NCBI GenBank assembly: GCA_020053595.1
Contig: JAGVMV010000006.1
Span: 113,325-152,161, forward strand
DNA from: Thermoleophilia bacterium
GTDB taxonomy: Bacteria > Actinomycetota > Thermoleophilia > BMS3ABIN01
DNA: 38,837 nucleotides
Direction: 5' to 3'
The position numbers and the translations under genes are program-made. Position 1 is the first letter of the stretch, and each line of letters begins with the position of its first letter. The notes beneath the pieces were generated by a model, which saw nothing but the letters and a program-made list of their open reading frames with translations, was not told the origin of the DNA and did no database searches. Positions 32,902 through 38,837 of the stretch are shown here, piece after piece.

Positions 32902-34134
32902 ATGCCAATGAACAGCGGTTCTGAAAACCAAAAAAATCGCTCATCAGCCGCGACGACCGGTTACGGAGTGGCAATCGACGTGGGCACTTCGAGCATCTGG
33001 TCACGGCTGATCGAGCTGGGCAGCGAACGGGTGCTGGACACATACGTGGTGCCCAACCCCCAGCAACGGCACGGGGCTGACATCACCAGCCGTCTCGGGC
33101 TGGCGTCCGGGGACGCCGGGGCGCGGGCTGCCCTGCACGCCGAAGTCATCAGCACCATGAACTCGTCCATCGAGAGGCTGTGTGCCGACGCCGGCATTCC
33201 GACCGGCCAGGTCAGGGAGATCACGGCTGTGGGCAATTCGGCGATGTACGCCTTCATGCTTGACCTGGACGCGACACCGCTTTGCGGCACTCCCTTCAAT
33301 CTCAAAGGCGCCAGGGACTTTTACGGCCCGGCGGCCGAACTCGGGGTAAATCCGCCCGGAGCCAACCTTTTCATTCCTAAACCGGTCTTCGGCTTCGTCG
33401 GTGCCGACGCCCTGGCCGACATCCTGCTGGTCGGCATGGCCGATAGCGACGAAATCGAGCTGATCGTCGACGTGGGCACCAACTGCGAGATGGCGCTGGG
33501 CTACCGCGAAAAAATATTGGTGGCCTCCAGCCCGGCGGGCCCGGCCTATGAGGATACCCATATGTCGTTCGGGCTTTCCGCTACCGAGGGAGCCATCTAT
33601 AAAGCGACTCTGGCAGGCGAGAGATTCGATTGCTCGGTGGTGGGTAATGGCGAGCCCCGCGGTATCTGCGGTTCCGGGCTCATCGACATCATCGCCGAGA
33701 TGCGCCGCCACGGCTGGGTGGATGAGGGTGGACGCCTCCTGCGTGAAGGTCCGGTGGTCATCGCCGACGACGCCGATCCGATTACGGTCAGCCAGCATGA
33801 CATTCGCTCATTCCAGCTGGTCAAGGCGTCCGTGCACGCCGCCATCTCGGTGTTGCAGAAAAAGTTCGGCAGCGATCAGCTTGGCCGCATGCTGATCACC
33901 GGCACCTTCGGCAGCTATATCAATCTCGACAACGCCAGGACGCTGAAGATGTTCCCCGACCTGCCCAACGACCGGATTGAGGTCGTCGCCGACGCCGCCT
34001 GCCAGGGCGCGGTTCTCATGCTGGGGGAAGAGCACCGCCTTTCACTTGCGGGGGTCCATGCGAAAATCAGGCATGTGGCCCTGCCGCTCAACAAGAATTT
34101 TCAGGACGAATTCATTCGCCTGATGGCGATCTAG
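32902..34134 (+). CDS. RACo-like ASKHA ATPase (reactivator of corrinoid proteins), no Fe-S domain
   Basis: The 410-residue protein matches the C-terminal ASKHA part of RACo/RamA-type enzymes, which use ATP and a low-potential electron to reduce inactive cob(II)alamin to cob(I)alamin. Motifs are the phosphate-1 loop AIDVGTSS (about residues 24-31), a second acidic loop LIVDVGTNCEMALG, then SPAGPAYEDTHMSFG, GICGSGLIDIIAEMRRHGW and ITGTFGSYINLDNARTLKMFP. RACo has an N-terminal 2Fe-2S ferredoxin domain and RamA has C-terminal 4Fe-4S motifs. Neither is present, so electrons must come from a separate protein. The corrinoid protein at 24682 is the likely client. The ATG lacks a good ribosome binding site; ATG 32908 is possible. 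Confidence 0.82.
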   Translation: MPMNSGSENQKNRSSAATTGYGVAIDVGTSSIWSRLIELGSERVLDTYVVPNPQQRHGADITSRLGLASGDAGARAALHAEVISTMNSSIERLCADAGIPTGQVREITAVGNSAMYAFMLDLDATPLCGTPFNLKGARDFYGPAAELGVNPPGANLFIPKPVFGFVGADALADILLVGMADSDEIELIVDVGTNCEMALGYREKILVASSPAGPAYEDTHMSFGLSATEGAIYKATLAGERFDCSVVGNGEPRGICGSGLIDIIAEMRRHGWVDEGGRLLREGPVVIADDADPITVSQHDIRSFQLVKASVHAAISVLQKKFGSDQLGRMLITGTFGSYINLDNARTLKMFPDLPNDRIEVVADAACQGAVLMLGEEHRLSLAGVHAKIRHVALPLNKNFQDEFIRLMAI

Positions 34135-34207
34135 AGTTCCCGCCGGGACTGGCCTGGTCGGTGGCTCGGCACCCATCGCCGGCCGCGGTATTCTGGTCTT
34201 GCCGGTG

Positions 34208-34237
34208 TTGGCGGCTGTCTTAAAAAACCGCTAATAT
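34208..34237 (+). promoter_or_regulatory. Promoter of the signal peptidase gene
   Basis: TTGGCG at 34208-34213, an 18-base spacer and TAATAT at 34232-34237. Transcription would start near 34244, 66 bases before the TTG at 34310. Confidence 0.55.
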
Positions 34238-34272
34238 GGGTATGTGTGCAAATATCGCGAATGCTTAAAACC

Positions 34273-34289
34273 GCGGCCGCTCCGGCCGC
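34273..34289 (+). repeat. GC-rich hairpin in the lepB leader
   Basis: GCGGCCG, a CTC loop and CGGCCGC form a perfect seven-pair stem, followed by TTAAATAA. It lies 20 bases before the start codon and could limit ribosome access or protect the transcript. Confidence 0.45.
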
Positions 34290-34309
34290 TTAAATAACCA
34301 GAAACGTAA

Positions 34310-35086
34310 TTGGCTGAAATCGATCCCACCAGGGAAGCCCCCAAGGATAATTCCAAAGACGGCCTGAACATGGACCGGAAGGAACAACTCACCCCGCAAA
34401 TCAGGCATAATCGCTGGGTGACCGCTCCTCCGGCAGGCTGGACCGACGGTTCCCGCGCTCAGGAAGACGGATTCAATGCCGCGGCAGAGGCGGAAGAAGC
34501 CTCGCTCCGGGATACGGGGAACAGGATTGCCGCACCACCGGCGCCGGCCAAGCCCCGCCGCCGCATCTTTTCATTCCGCACCATTATCCGCGACGTCGTC
34601 GCACCTCTGGTTATCGCTTTTACCGTGGCCATGTTCGCCCAGGCAACTATCGCCAAGCCATACCAGATACCGTCCGGCTCGATGTTGCCGACCATTCAGC
34701 TGCAGGACCGCATCCTGGCCAACCGCCTGGTCTACAGGCTGCATTCGGTGCAACACGGAGACGTCATCGTTTTCACGCCGCCCATGGGAGTCGAGCAGGG
34801 AACGCCATACGTCAAACGGGTGATCGGCCTGCCGGGCGACGTTATCGACATCCGCGGCGGCAAGACTTACGTCAACGGCGAGGAATTCGTCGTGCCAAGC
34901 GCGGTTACGCCGACCTACACCAGGCCGGCGGAGACCGTCCCCGATGGCATGCTTTTCGTGCTCGGCGACAACCGTAACGAGAGCTCCGACAGCCACATCT
35001 GGGGTTATGTGCCGGTGGAAAACGTCATCGGCCGGGCCGACATCGTTTACTGGCCCCCGAAGAACCTGCATCTGCTGGGCAACTGA
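34310..35086 (+). CDS. lepB: Signal peptidase I
   Basis: This membrane peptidase removes signal peptides from exported proteins. The 258-residue protein has a long polar N-terminus (about 1-85, Asp-, Glu- and Pro-rich), one membrane helix (about 94-113), then the catalytic domain. Ser124 lies in PSGSMLPT and the general base Lys169 in PYVKRVIGLPGD. FVLGDNRNESSDSHIWGYV closes the conserved boxes. A TTG start gives 258 residues; ATG at 34370 would drop 20 residues of the variable tail. The long tail is unusual but such extensions occur in actinobacteria. Confidence 0.95.
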   Translation: MAEIDPTREAPKDNSKDGLNMDRKEQLTPQIRHNRWVTAPPAGWTDGSRAQEDGFNAAAEAEEASLRDTGNRIAAPPAPAKPRRRIFSFRTIIRDVVAPLVIAFTVAMFAQATIAKPYQIPSGSMLPTIQLQDRILANRLVYRLHSVQHGDVIVFTPPMGVEQGTPYVKRVIGLPGDVIDIRGGKTYVNGEEFVVPSAVTPTYTRPAETVPDGMLFVLGDNRNESSDSHIWGYVPVENVIGRADIVYWPPKNLHLLGN

Positions 35087-35100
35087 CCGGCTCCCTGTCC

Positions 35101-36006
35101 GTGGCTGCCGCCCAACCTCTTGGCATCCACATCCGCACCGGCGGTGGACTGCTGGCCGGTGCGCGGCACGCGCGTGAGATCGGCTGCACTACCTTCCAGA
35201 TCATGTCGGGTAATCCTTCGGCCTGGAACCCGGGAGTACTGGATAAGAAACAGGCGGCGGCGTTCCGTGTTTTTCTTGATGAACAGGCGATCCGGCCCGT
35301 CTTTCTTCACGCCGGTTACCTGATAAATCTTTCCTGCCGGACAGGCCGCAACGCGCCTCTCTTCGCCAAGTCGGTAAAACTGCTGGCGGCTACGCTGGAG
35401 CGGGCCGACGCGCTTTCCTGCGAGTACGTCGTCGTCCACCTGGGAAGCCGCCGGGGGACGGGCGCCGACGAAGCGCTGGCGGCGCTGGTGGCGGGGATCT
35501 GCCGGCTGGAAAAAGATATTTGCGGCACCGACGGTCAATCGGCTACCGGGCTGCCGATGCTCCTGCTGGAAAACGGCGCCGGCGCTGGCGACACGGTAGG
35601 CTCTACTTTCGAGGAACTTGCCGAAGTGCTGGCGGCAGCGCAGAGCCACGGTGTGCGCCTGCCGCTGGGAATCTGCCTGGATACGGCGCACATGTGGGGC
35701 GCCGGCTACGACATGACATCGGCCGCCGCCTCCCGGCGCCTGGTCGACGGGTTCGACCGCTCCGTGGGAATCGACCGCCTGCACCTCATCCATCTGAATG
35801 ATTCGCCGCTTGAGCTCGGAGCGAAGCGCGATAAACATGAGCACCTCGGCTGCGGGCTGATTCCGCTCGCGGGTCTGGAAGCCATCGTCCGCCATCCGAA
35901 GCTGCGCTCCGTCCCCATGATCATGGAGACCGCCGGCAGCACCGAACCGAGTGACGAAAAGCGCATGGATGATTTGCGGGCGCTGGCCGGGGTTGAAAAA
36001 CCTTGA
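35101..36006 (+). CDS. nfo: Endonuclease IV (AP endonuclease family 2)
   Basis: Endonuclease IV cuts DNA at abasic sites in base-excision repair with three metal ions. The 301-residue TIM-barrel protein has FLHAGYLINL and VVVHLGS (metal His residues), LLLENGAGAG (Glu), GICLDTAHMWGAGYD (Asp and His), LHLIHLNDSPLELGAKRDKHEHLG (several ligands) and IMETAGS (Glu). All metal positions appear kept. The GTG start is 14 bases after lepB, so the two are probably cotranscribed. It ends ten bases from the convergent regulator gene. Confidence 0.93.
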   Translation: MAAAQPLGIHIRTGGGLLAGARHAREIGCTTFQIMSGNPSAWNPGVLDKKQAAAFRVFLDEQAIRPVFLHAGYLINLSCRTGRNAPLFAKSVKLLAATLERADALSCEYVVVHLGSRRGTGADEALAALVAGICRLEKDICGTDGQSATGLPMLLLENGAGAGDTVGSTFEELAEVLAAAQSHGVRLPLGICLDTAHMWGAGYDMTSAAASRRLVDGFDRSVGIDRLHLIHLNDSPLELGAKRDKHEHLGCGLIPLAGLEAIVRHPKLRSVPMIMETAGSTEPSDEKRMDDLRALAGVEKP

Positions 36007-36016
36007 TTATCAGAGC

Positions 36017-36892
36017 TTAAAGCCAGTCCGAACTGAGCGGCAGGCTGTGCAGGTGGGATATATGGGAGTCGTAAGCGCGTTTGTTCCGCGCGTATAGCGC
36101 CGAGACGAGGGCGTTGGCCAGACTGAAGGCTCCGACCAGGGAAGGCGCGAACGAGGTCGAGTCCAGCTGGCAGTAGAGGTTGCGGTCGGCCAGCTTGGAG
36201 ACTTCGGAGAGCGTGTTTTCGCTGATTCCCACGGATATGGCGCCGCGCTCGCGGGCCGTTTTGATCAGCCTGAGCAGGAACTGGTGTCCCGTCCGGAAAC
36301 CGATGGCGATCAGTACCGAATCTTCACCAAGCCCCGCCAGTTTTGCCACCTGTTCCTCGGAGTTATCCGTGACCGTCACCACCGGCAGCCCCATGATGGT
36401 CAGGTAATAGCGCAGGTAGCCCGCCACCATCGCCGTTTCGAACATCCCCGCCAGGTAGATCGTCCCGGCCTGCTCCAGCAATTCCACGGTCTGCAGGAAG
36501 TCGTCGGCGCGATTTTTCTTCATGGTCTCTTCGAGGATGTTGATGTCGATACGGACCGCGCGTCCGGAGAAGTCGTCGTCCACCGGGAAGACCAGCTGGC
36601 CCTCGACGCCGCCGCTGTTGCCGGCCGAGGCCAGACGATGCTCTTCCCAGGCGGCCTTCATCATCTCCGGATAGCCGGAGAAACCGAGGTGCTGGGCGAA
36701 GCGCACGACTGTCGAGCTGGTTGTGCCGGTGTGGCGGGCCAGGTCCTGCGCCGTGAGCACGGGAGCCTCGGGGAGGTGGTCGATCAGGTAGCGGGCGATG
36801 GCCTTGCGGGATTTGGAGAAGCTTTCGAAGTCATCCTGAAGTGCGCGCAGCAGGCTGCCGTTGGTCGCTCGTGTTTTGCGTCGCGCCGCCAT
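36017..36892 (-). CDS. MurR/RpiR-family transcriptional regulator with atypical SIS domain
   Basis: The 291-residue protein has an N-terminal RpiR-type helix-turn-helix (about 12-88: KSRKAIARYLIDHLPE, LTAQDLARHTGTTSSTVVRFAQHLGFSGYPEM). A C-terminal SIS sugar-phosphate-binding domain follows (about 125-265). In typical members the first SIS strand ends in a GxGxS loop and a later one in SxSGxT. Here they read LAGMFETAMVAG and GFRTGHQF, so the ligand may not be a usual sugar phosphate. The gene is monocistronic. Its promoter contains an inverted repeat, which suggests autoregulation. Neighbours (nfo, guaB3) do not reveal a ligand. Confidence 0.88.
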   Translation of the reverse strand: MAARRKTRATNGSLLRALQDDFESFSKSRKAIARYLIDHLPEAPVLTAQDLARHTGTTSSTVVRFAQHLGFSGYPEMMKAAWEEHRLASAGNSGGVEGQLVFPVDDDFSGRAVRIDINILEETMKKNRADDFLQTVELLEQAGTIYLAGMFETAMVAGYLRYYLTIMGLPVVTVTDNSEEQVAKLAGLGEDSVLIAIGFRTGHQFLLRLIKTARERGAISVGISENTLSEVSKLADRNLYCQLDSTSFAPSLVGAFSLANALVSALYARNKRAYDSHISHLHSLPLSSDWL

Positions 36893-36923
36893 CGTCAGGC
36901 AAGGTTACAACAGGGGGAAAAAA

Positions 36924-36957
36924 GTTGCAATTAGCGGGAAATGCAACCAGCCGCCAA
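36924..36957 (-). promoter_or_regulatory. Promoter of the RpiR-type gene with an internal operator-like repeat
   Basis: Minus-strand TTGGCG (36957-36952), an 18-base spacer and TAATTG (36933-36928). An inverted repeat, GTTGCA (36924-36929) and TGCAAC (36942-36947), overlaps the -10 and fills the spacer, a classic position for a repressor site. The transcription start near 36921 gives a short leader without a clear Shine-Dalgarno site. Confidence 0.55.
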
Positions 36958-36967
36958 GGTTGGCGGC
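36950..36967. repeat. Eight-base inverted repeat after the guaB3-type gene
   Basis: GCCGCCAA, GG and TTGGCGGC form a near-perfect palindrome that overlaps the -35 box of the regulator promoter and lies 57 bases after the end of the guaB3-type gene. It could be a second operator or a transcript-end hairpin. No T-run follows on the minus strand. Confidence 0.45.
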
Positions 36968-37024
36968 CGGTGTTCAGCTAAATATGATGATGCCCGGGAC
37001 GTCTGCCAGAGAACGAACCGGTCT

Positions 37025-38182
37025 TTATCCCATCCCCACATCCTGCTCTTTCTGGAGCTTCTTTCCTTCAGTCTGCAGCGATGGCGCCACCATTACCTCT
37101 GCCTTCTGGAATGCCTGGATGTTCTCGTAGCCGCAGGTCGCCATGGAGGTCTTCAGGGCGCCGAACAGATTCAGGGTGCCGTCGTTCTCGCGGGCGGGGC
37201 CGATCAGGATCTCCTCGAGTGACGCCACCTGGTTGGTTTTTACGCGCGTGCCGCGGGGCAGTTGAGGATGGAAGGTGGCCATGCCCCAATGGTAGCCGCG
37301 GCCGGGCGCCTCGTTGGCACGGGAGAGCGGTGAGCCGATCATGACGGCGTCGGCGCCGCAGGCGATGGCCTTGCAGATATCGCCGCCGGTGCGCATGCCG
37401 CCGTCGGCGATGACCTGGACGTAGTCACCGGTGTCGAGCAGATGCTGAATCCGCGCGGCCGCCGCATCGGCGATGGCCGTGGCCTGGGGGACACCGATGC
37501 CCAGCACACCGCGGGTGGTACAGGCGGCTCCCGGGCCGACGCCCACCAGCACACCGAAGGCGCCGGTGCGCATCAGGTGCAGCGCGGTCGTATACGAGGC
37601 GCAGCCGCCGACGATGACCGGTATCGGCACCTCGGCGATGAATTTTTTCAGGTTGAGCGGCTCGACGATGGAGCTGACGTGCTCGGCGCTGACCACGGTT
37701 CCCTGGATGATCAGCACGTCGAGACCGGCGTCGATAACGGTTTTGTAGTACTGGGTGATTTTCTGGGGAGTAAGCGAAGCGGCCGCCAGAACGCCCTGGT
37801 CCTTGATCTCCTTGATCCGCCGGGCGATCAGCTCTTCCTTAACCGGCTCCTGGTAGATCTCCTGCAACCCGGCGGTAGCCTGCTGCGCCGGCAGTTTGGC
37901 GATCTTCTCCAGCTGCTCGCCGGCGTTCTCGAAGCGGGTCTGGATGCCCTCCAGGTTGAGGACGGCAAGGCCGCCGATATTGCCCATGGCTACCGCGAAA
38001 TTCACATCAACGACACCATCCATGGCCGAGGCCAGGCAGGGAAGTTCCAGCTTGTGCTTGCCGATGGACCAGGTGATATCGACATCCTCGACGTCGCGGG
38101 TCCTCCGGCTGGGGACGATGGCTATATCGTCCAGCCCGTAAGCTCTTCTGCCTTTTTTGCCTCGTCCGATTTCGACTTCCAT
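37025..38182 (-). CDS. guaB3: GuaB3-family IMP dehydrogenase-related protein
   Basis: The 385-residue TIM-barrel protein belongs to the GuaB3 branch of IMP dehydrogenase/GMP reductase. It has the catalytic Cys221 in GVGPGAACTTRGVLG, the phosphate-binding VIADGGMRTGGDICKAIACGADAVMIGSPL, an IPVIVGGCASY strand and the N-terminal YGLDDIAIVPSRRTR. CBS domains are absent, as in GuaB3. The start is ATG 38182 with an excellent GGAGGG site; an in-frame start at 38233 adds 17 unlikely residues. Some GuaB3 proteins oxidise IMP to XMP for GMP synthesis; whether this one does is not shown here. Confidence 0.92.
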   Translation of the reverse strand: MEVEIGRGKKGRRAYGLDDIAIVPSRRTRDVEDVDITWSIGKHKLELPCLASAMDGVVDVNFAVAMGNIGGLAVLNLEGIQTRFENAGEQLEKIAKLPAQQATAGLQEIYQEPVKEELIARRIKEIKDQGVLAAASLTPQKITQYYKTVIDAGLDVLIIQGTVVSAEHVSSIVEPLNLKKFIAEVPIPVIVGGCASYTTALHLMRTGAFGVLVGVGPGAACTTRGVLGIGVPQATAIADAAAARIQHLLDTGDYVQVIADGGMRTGGDICKAIACGADAVMIGSPLSRANEAPGRGYHWGMATFHPQLPRGTRVKTNQVASLEEILIGPARENDGTLNLFGALKTSMATCGYENIQAFQKAEVMVAPSLQTEGKKLQKEQDVGMG

Positions 38183-38256
38183 GAACCCTCCGGGGGAGCT
38201 GATTTTATCTGGAAAACTACACCCACGGCCCATTTCGGAGCTTTAGGTTACGGGGG

Positions 38257-38285
38257 ATGCTACACCCTGCAATTACACTTTTCAA
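38257..38285 (-). promoter_or_regulatory. Promoter of the guaB3-type gene
   Basis: Minus-strand TTGAAA (38285-38280), a 17-base spacer and TAGCAT (38262-38257). Transcription would start near 38250, about 68 bases before the ATG. It supports the start at 38182. Confidence 0.6.
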
Positions 38286-38305
38286 CCCGCGCGGCGCAGC
38301 GCGGG
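38286..38305. repeat. GC-rich hairpin between divergent promoters
   Basis: CCCGCGC, six bases and GCGCGGG form a perfect seven-pair inverted repeat directly upstream of the guaB3 -35 box and 48 bases before the pdxS -35 box. It could be a shared regulator site. Confidence 0.4.
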
Positions 38306-38352
38306 GCTGTCGCTCGCGAGCCATCGCCATGGGCATCCGCCCTTCCTCCCAT

Positions 38353-38381
38353 TTGTAAGCCTTCTATCAGTTGGATAAGAT
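38353..38381 (+). promoter_or_regulatory. Promoter of pdxS
   Basis: TTGTAA at 38353-38358, a 17-base spacer and TAAGAT at 38376-38381. Transcription near 38388 gives a 27-base leader containing the GGAGG ribosome binding site. Confidence 0.65.
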
Positions 38382-38414
38382 GTTTATACGCAATTTACGG
38401 AGGTTTTCAACAAG

Positions 38415-38837
38415 ATGAGCGATATGAAGATAGGTACAATGGGTACAATGACAGTCAAGGCTGGTCTGGCCGAGATGCTCAAGGGCGGCGTCATCATGGA
38501 CGTCACCAACGCCGAACAGGCCAAAATCGCCGAGGAGGCGGGGGCCTGCGCCGTTATGGCACTGGAGCGGGTTCCGTCCGATATCTGCGCCGACGGCGGC
38601 GTCGCCCGCATGTCGGACCCGGAGAAGATCAGGGAGATCCAGAAGGCGGTGACCATTCCGGTGATGGCCAAGGCCCGCATCGGCCATTTCGTCGAGGCAC
38701 AGATTTTGCAGTCGCTCGAGGTCGATTACATCGACGAGAGCGAAGTGCTGACCCCGGCGGACGAGGCCCATCACATCAACAAATGGAAATTCACCGTGCC
38801 GTTCGTCTGCGGCGCCGTCAACCTGGGCGAGGCGCTC
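38415..38837 (+). CDS. pdxS: Pyridoxal 5'-phosphate synthase subunit PdxS (partial)
   Basis: PdxS condenses ribose 5-phosphate, glyceraldehyde 3-phosphate and ammonia (from the PdxT glutaminase) into pyridoxal phosphate. The first 141 residues are present and the gene runs off the window edge. Motifs are [20 protein letters not shown] (active-site Asp), [20 protein letters not shown], the catalytic Lys in [24 protein letters not shown] and [20 protein letters not shown] site lies upstream of the ATG. A nine-base tandem repeat (38433-38450) adds a second Gly-Thr-Met near the N-terminus. The product is the cofactor of GlyA and is made partly from the sugar phosphates handled by RpiB. Confidence 0.96.
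   Translation, partial: MSDMKIGTMGTMTVKAGLAEMLKGGVIMDVTNAEQAKIAEEAGACAVMALERVPSDICADGGVARMSDPEKIREIQKAVTIPVMAKARIGHFVEAQILQSLEVDYIDESEVLTPADEAHHINKWKFTVPFVCGAVNLGEAL

Overview
The window looks like chromosomal DNA from a deep-branching, probably anaerobic member of the Actinomycetota. The main reason is gene order. rpmE, prfA, prmC, a Sua5/TsaC gene, a WecA-like gene, a small AtpI/AtpZ gene, atpBEFHAGDC and then murA follow one another on the plus strand, as in actinobacteria such as Mycobacterium. proB, proA, nadD and rsfS follow the same theme. The DNA is GC-rich, TTG and GTG starts are very common, many gene pairs overlap by four bases (ATGA, GTGA, TTGA), and I see no classical intrinsic terminators. 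Corrinoid methyl-transfer genes suggest anaerobic one-carbon metabolism. The exact lineage cannot be fixed from sequence reading alone.

Layout. 1-1133: a lipoprotein gene on the minus strand with an in-frame amber codon, then an AbrB-type antitoxin whose PIN toxin partner has lost its middle. 1170-8175: rpmE, thyX, a DUF1385 membrane protein, prfA, prmC, a Sua5/TsaC gene, a small phosphatase, rpiB and glyA. 8320-17442: a dCMP deaminase, a WecA/TagO-type lipid-carrier transferase and the complete F-type ATP synthase operon with its own promoter. 17512-23602: murA, proB (probable CTG start), proA, nadD, a degenerate LytR-CpsA-Psr protein and rsfS.

23599-34134 is an accessory block built around cobalamin chemistry. 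It holds a UroD/MtaA-like protein and a corrinoid protein, both reading on from rsfS. It also holds the C-terminal relic of a lost radical SAM gene, an intact B12-binding radical SAM gene, and a convergent four-gene operon (B12 radical SAM, family 2 glycosyltransferase, SPASM-like radical SAM, GT39-type membrane glycosyltransferase). A RACo-like ASKHA ATPase without its iron-sulfur domain closes the block. I read this as a minimal corrinoid methyl-transfer module beside a cell-surface glycan or lipid tailoring cluster. That function is inference.

34208-38837 returns to ordinary genes: signal peptidase I, endonuclease IV, a MurR/RpiR-type regulator with an unusual SIS domain and an inverted repeat inside its own promoter, a GuaB3-type IMP dehydrogenase, and divergently the start of pdxS, cut by the window edge. 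Several promoters with good -35/-10 boxes and 17-18 base spacers were found by eye and help fix gene starts. No tRNA, rRNA, CRISPR array, insertion sequence or prophage was seen.
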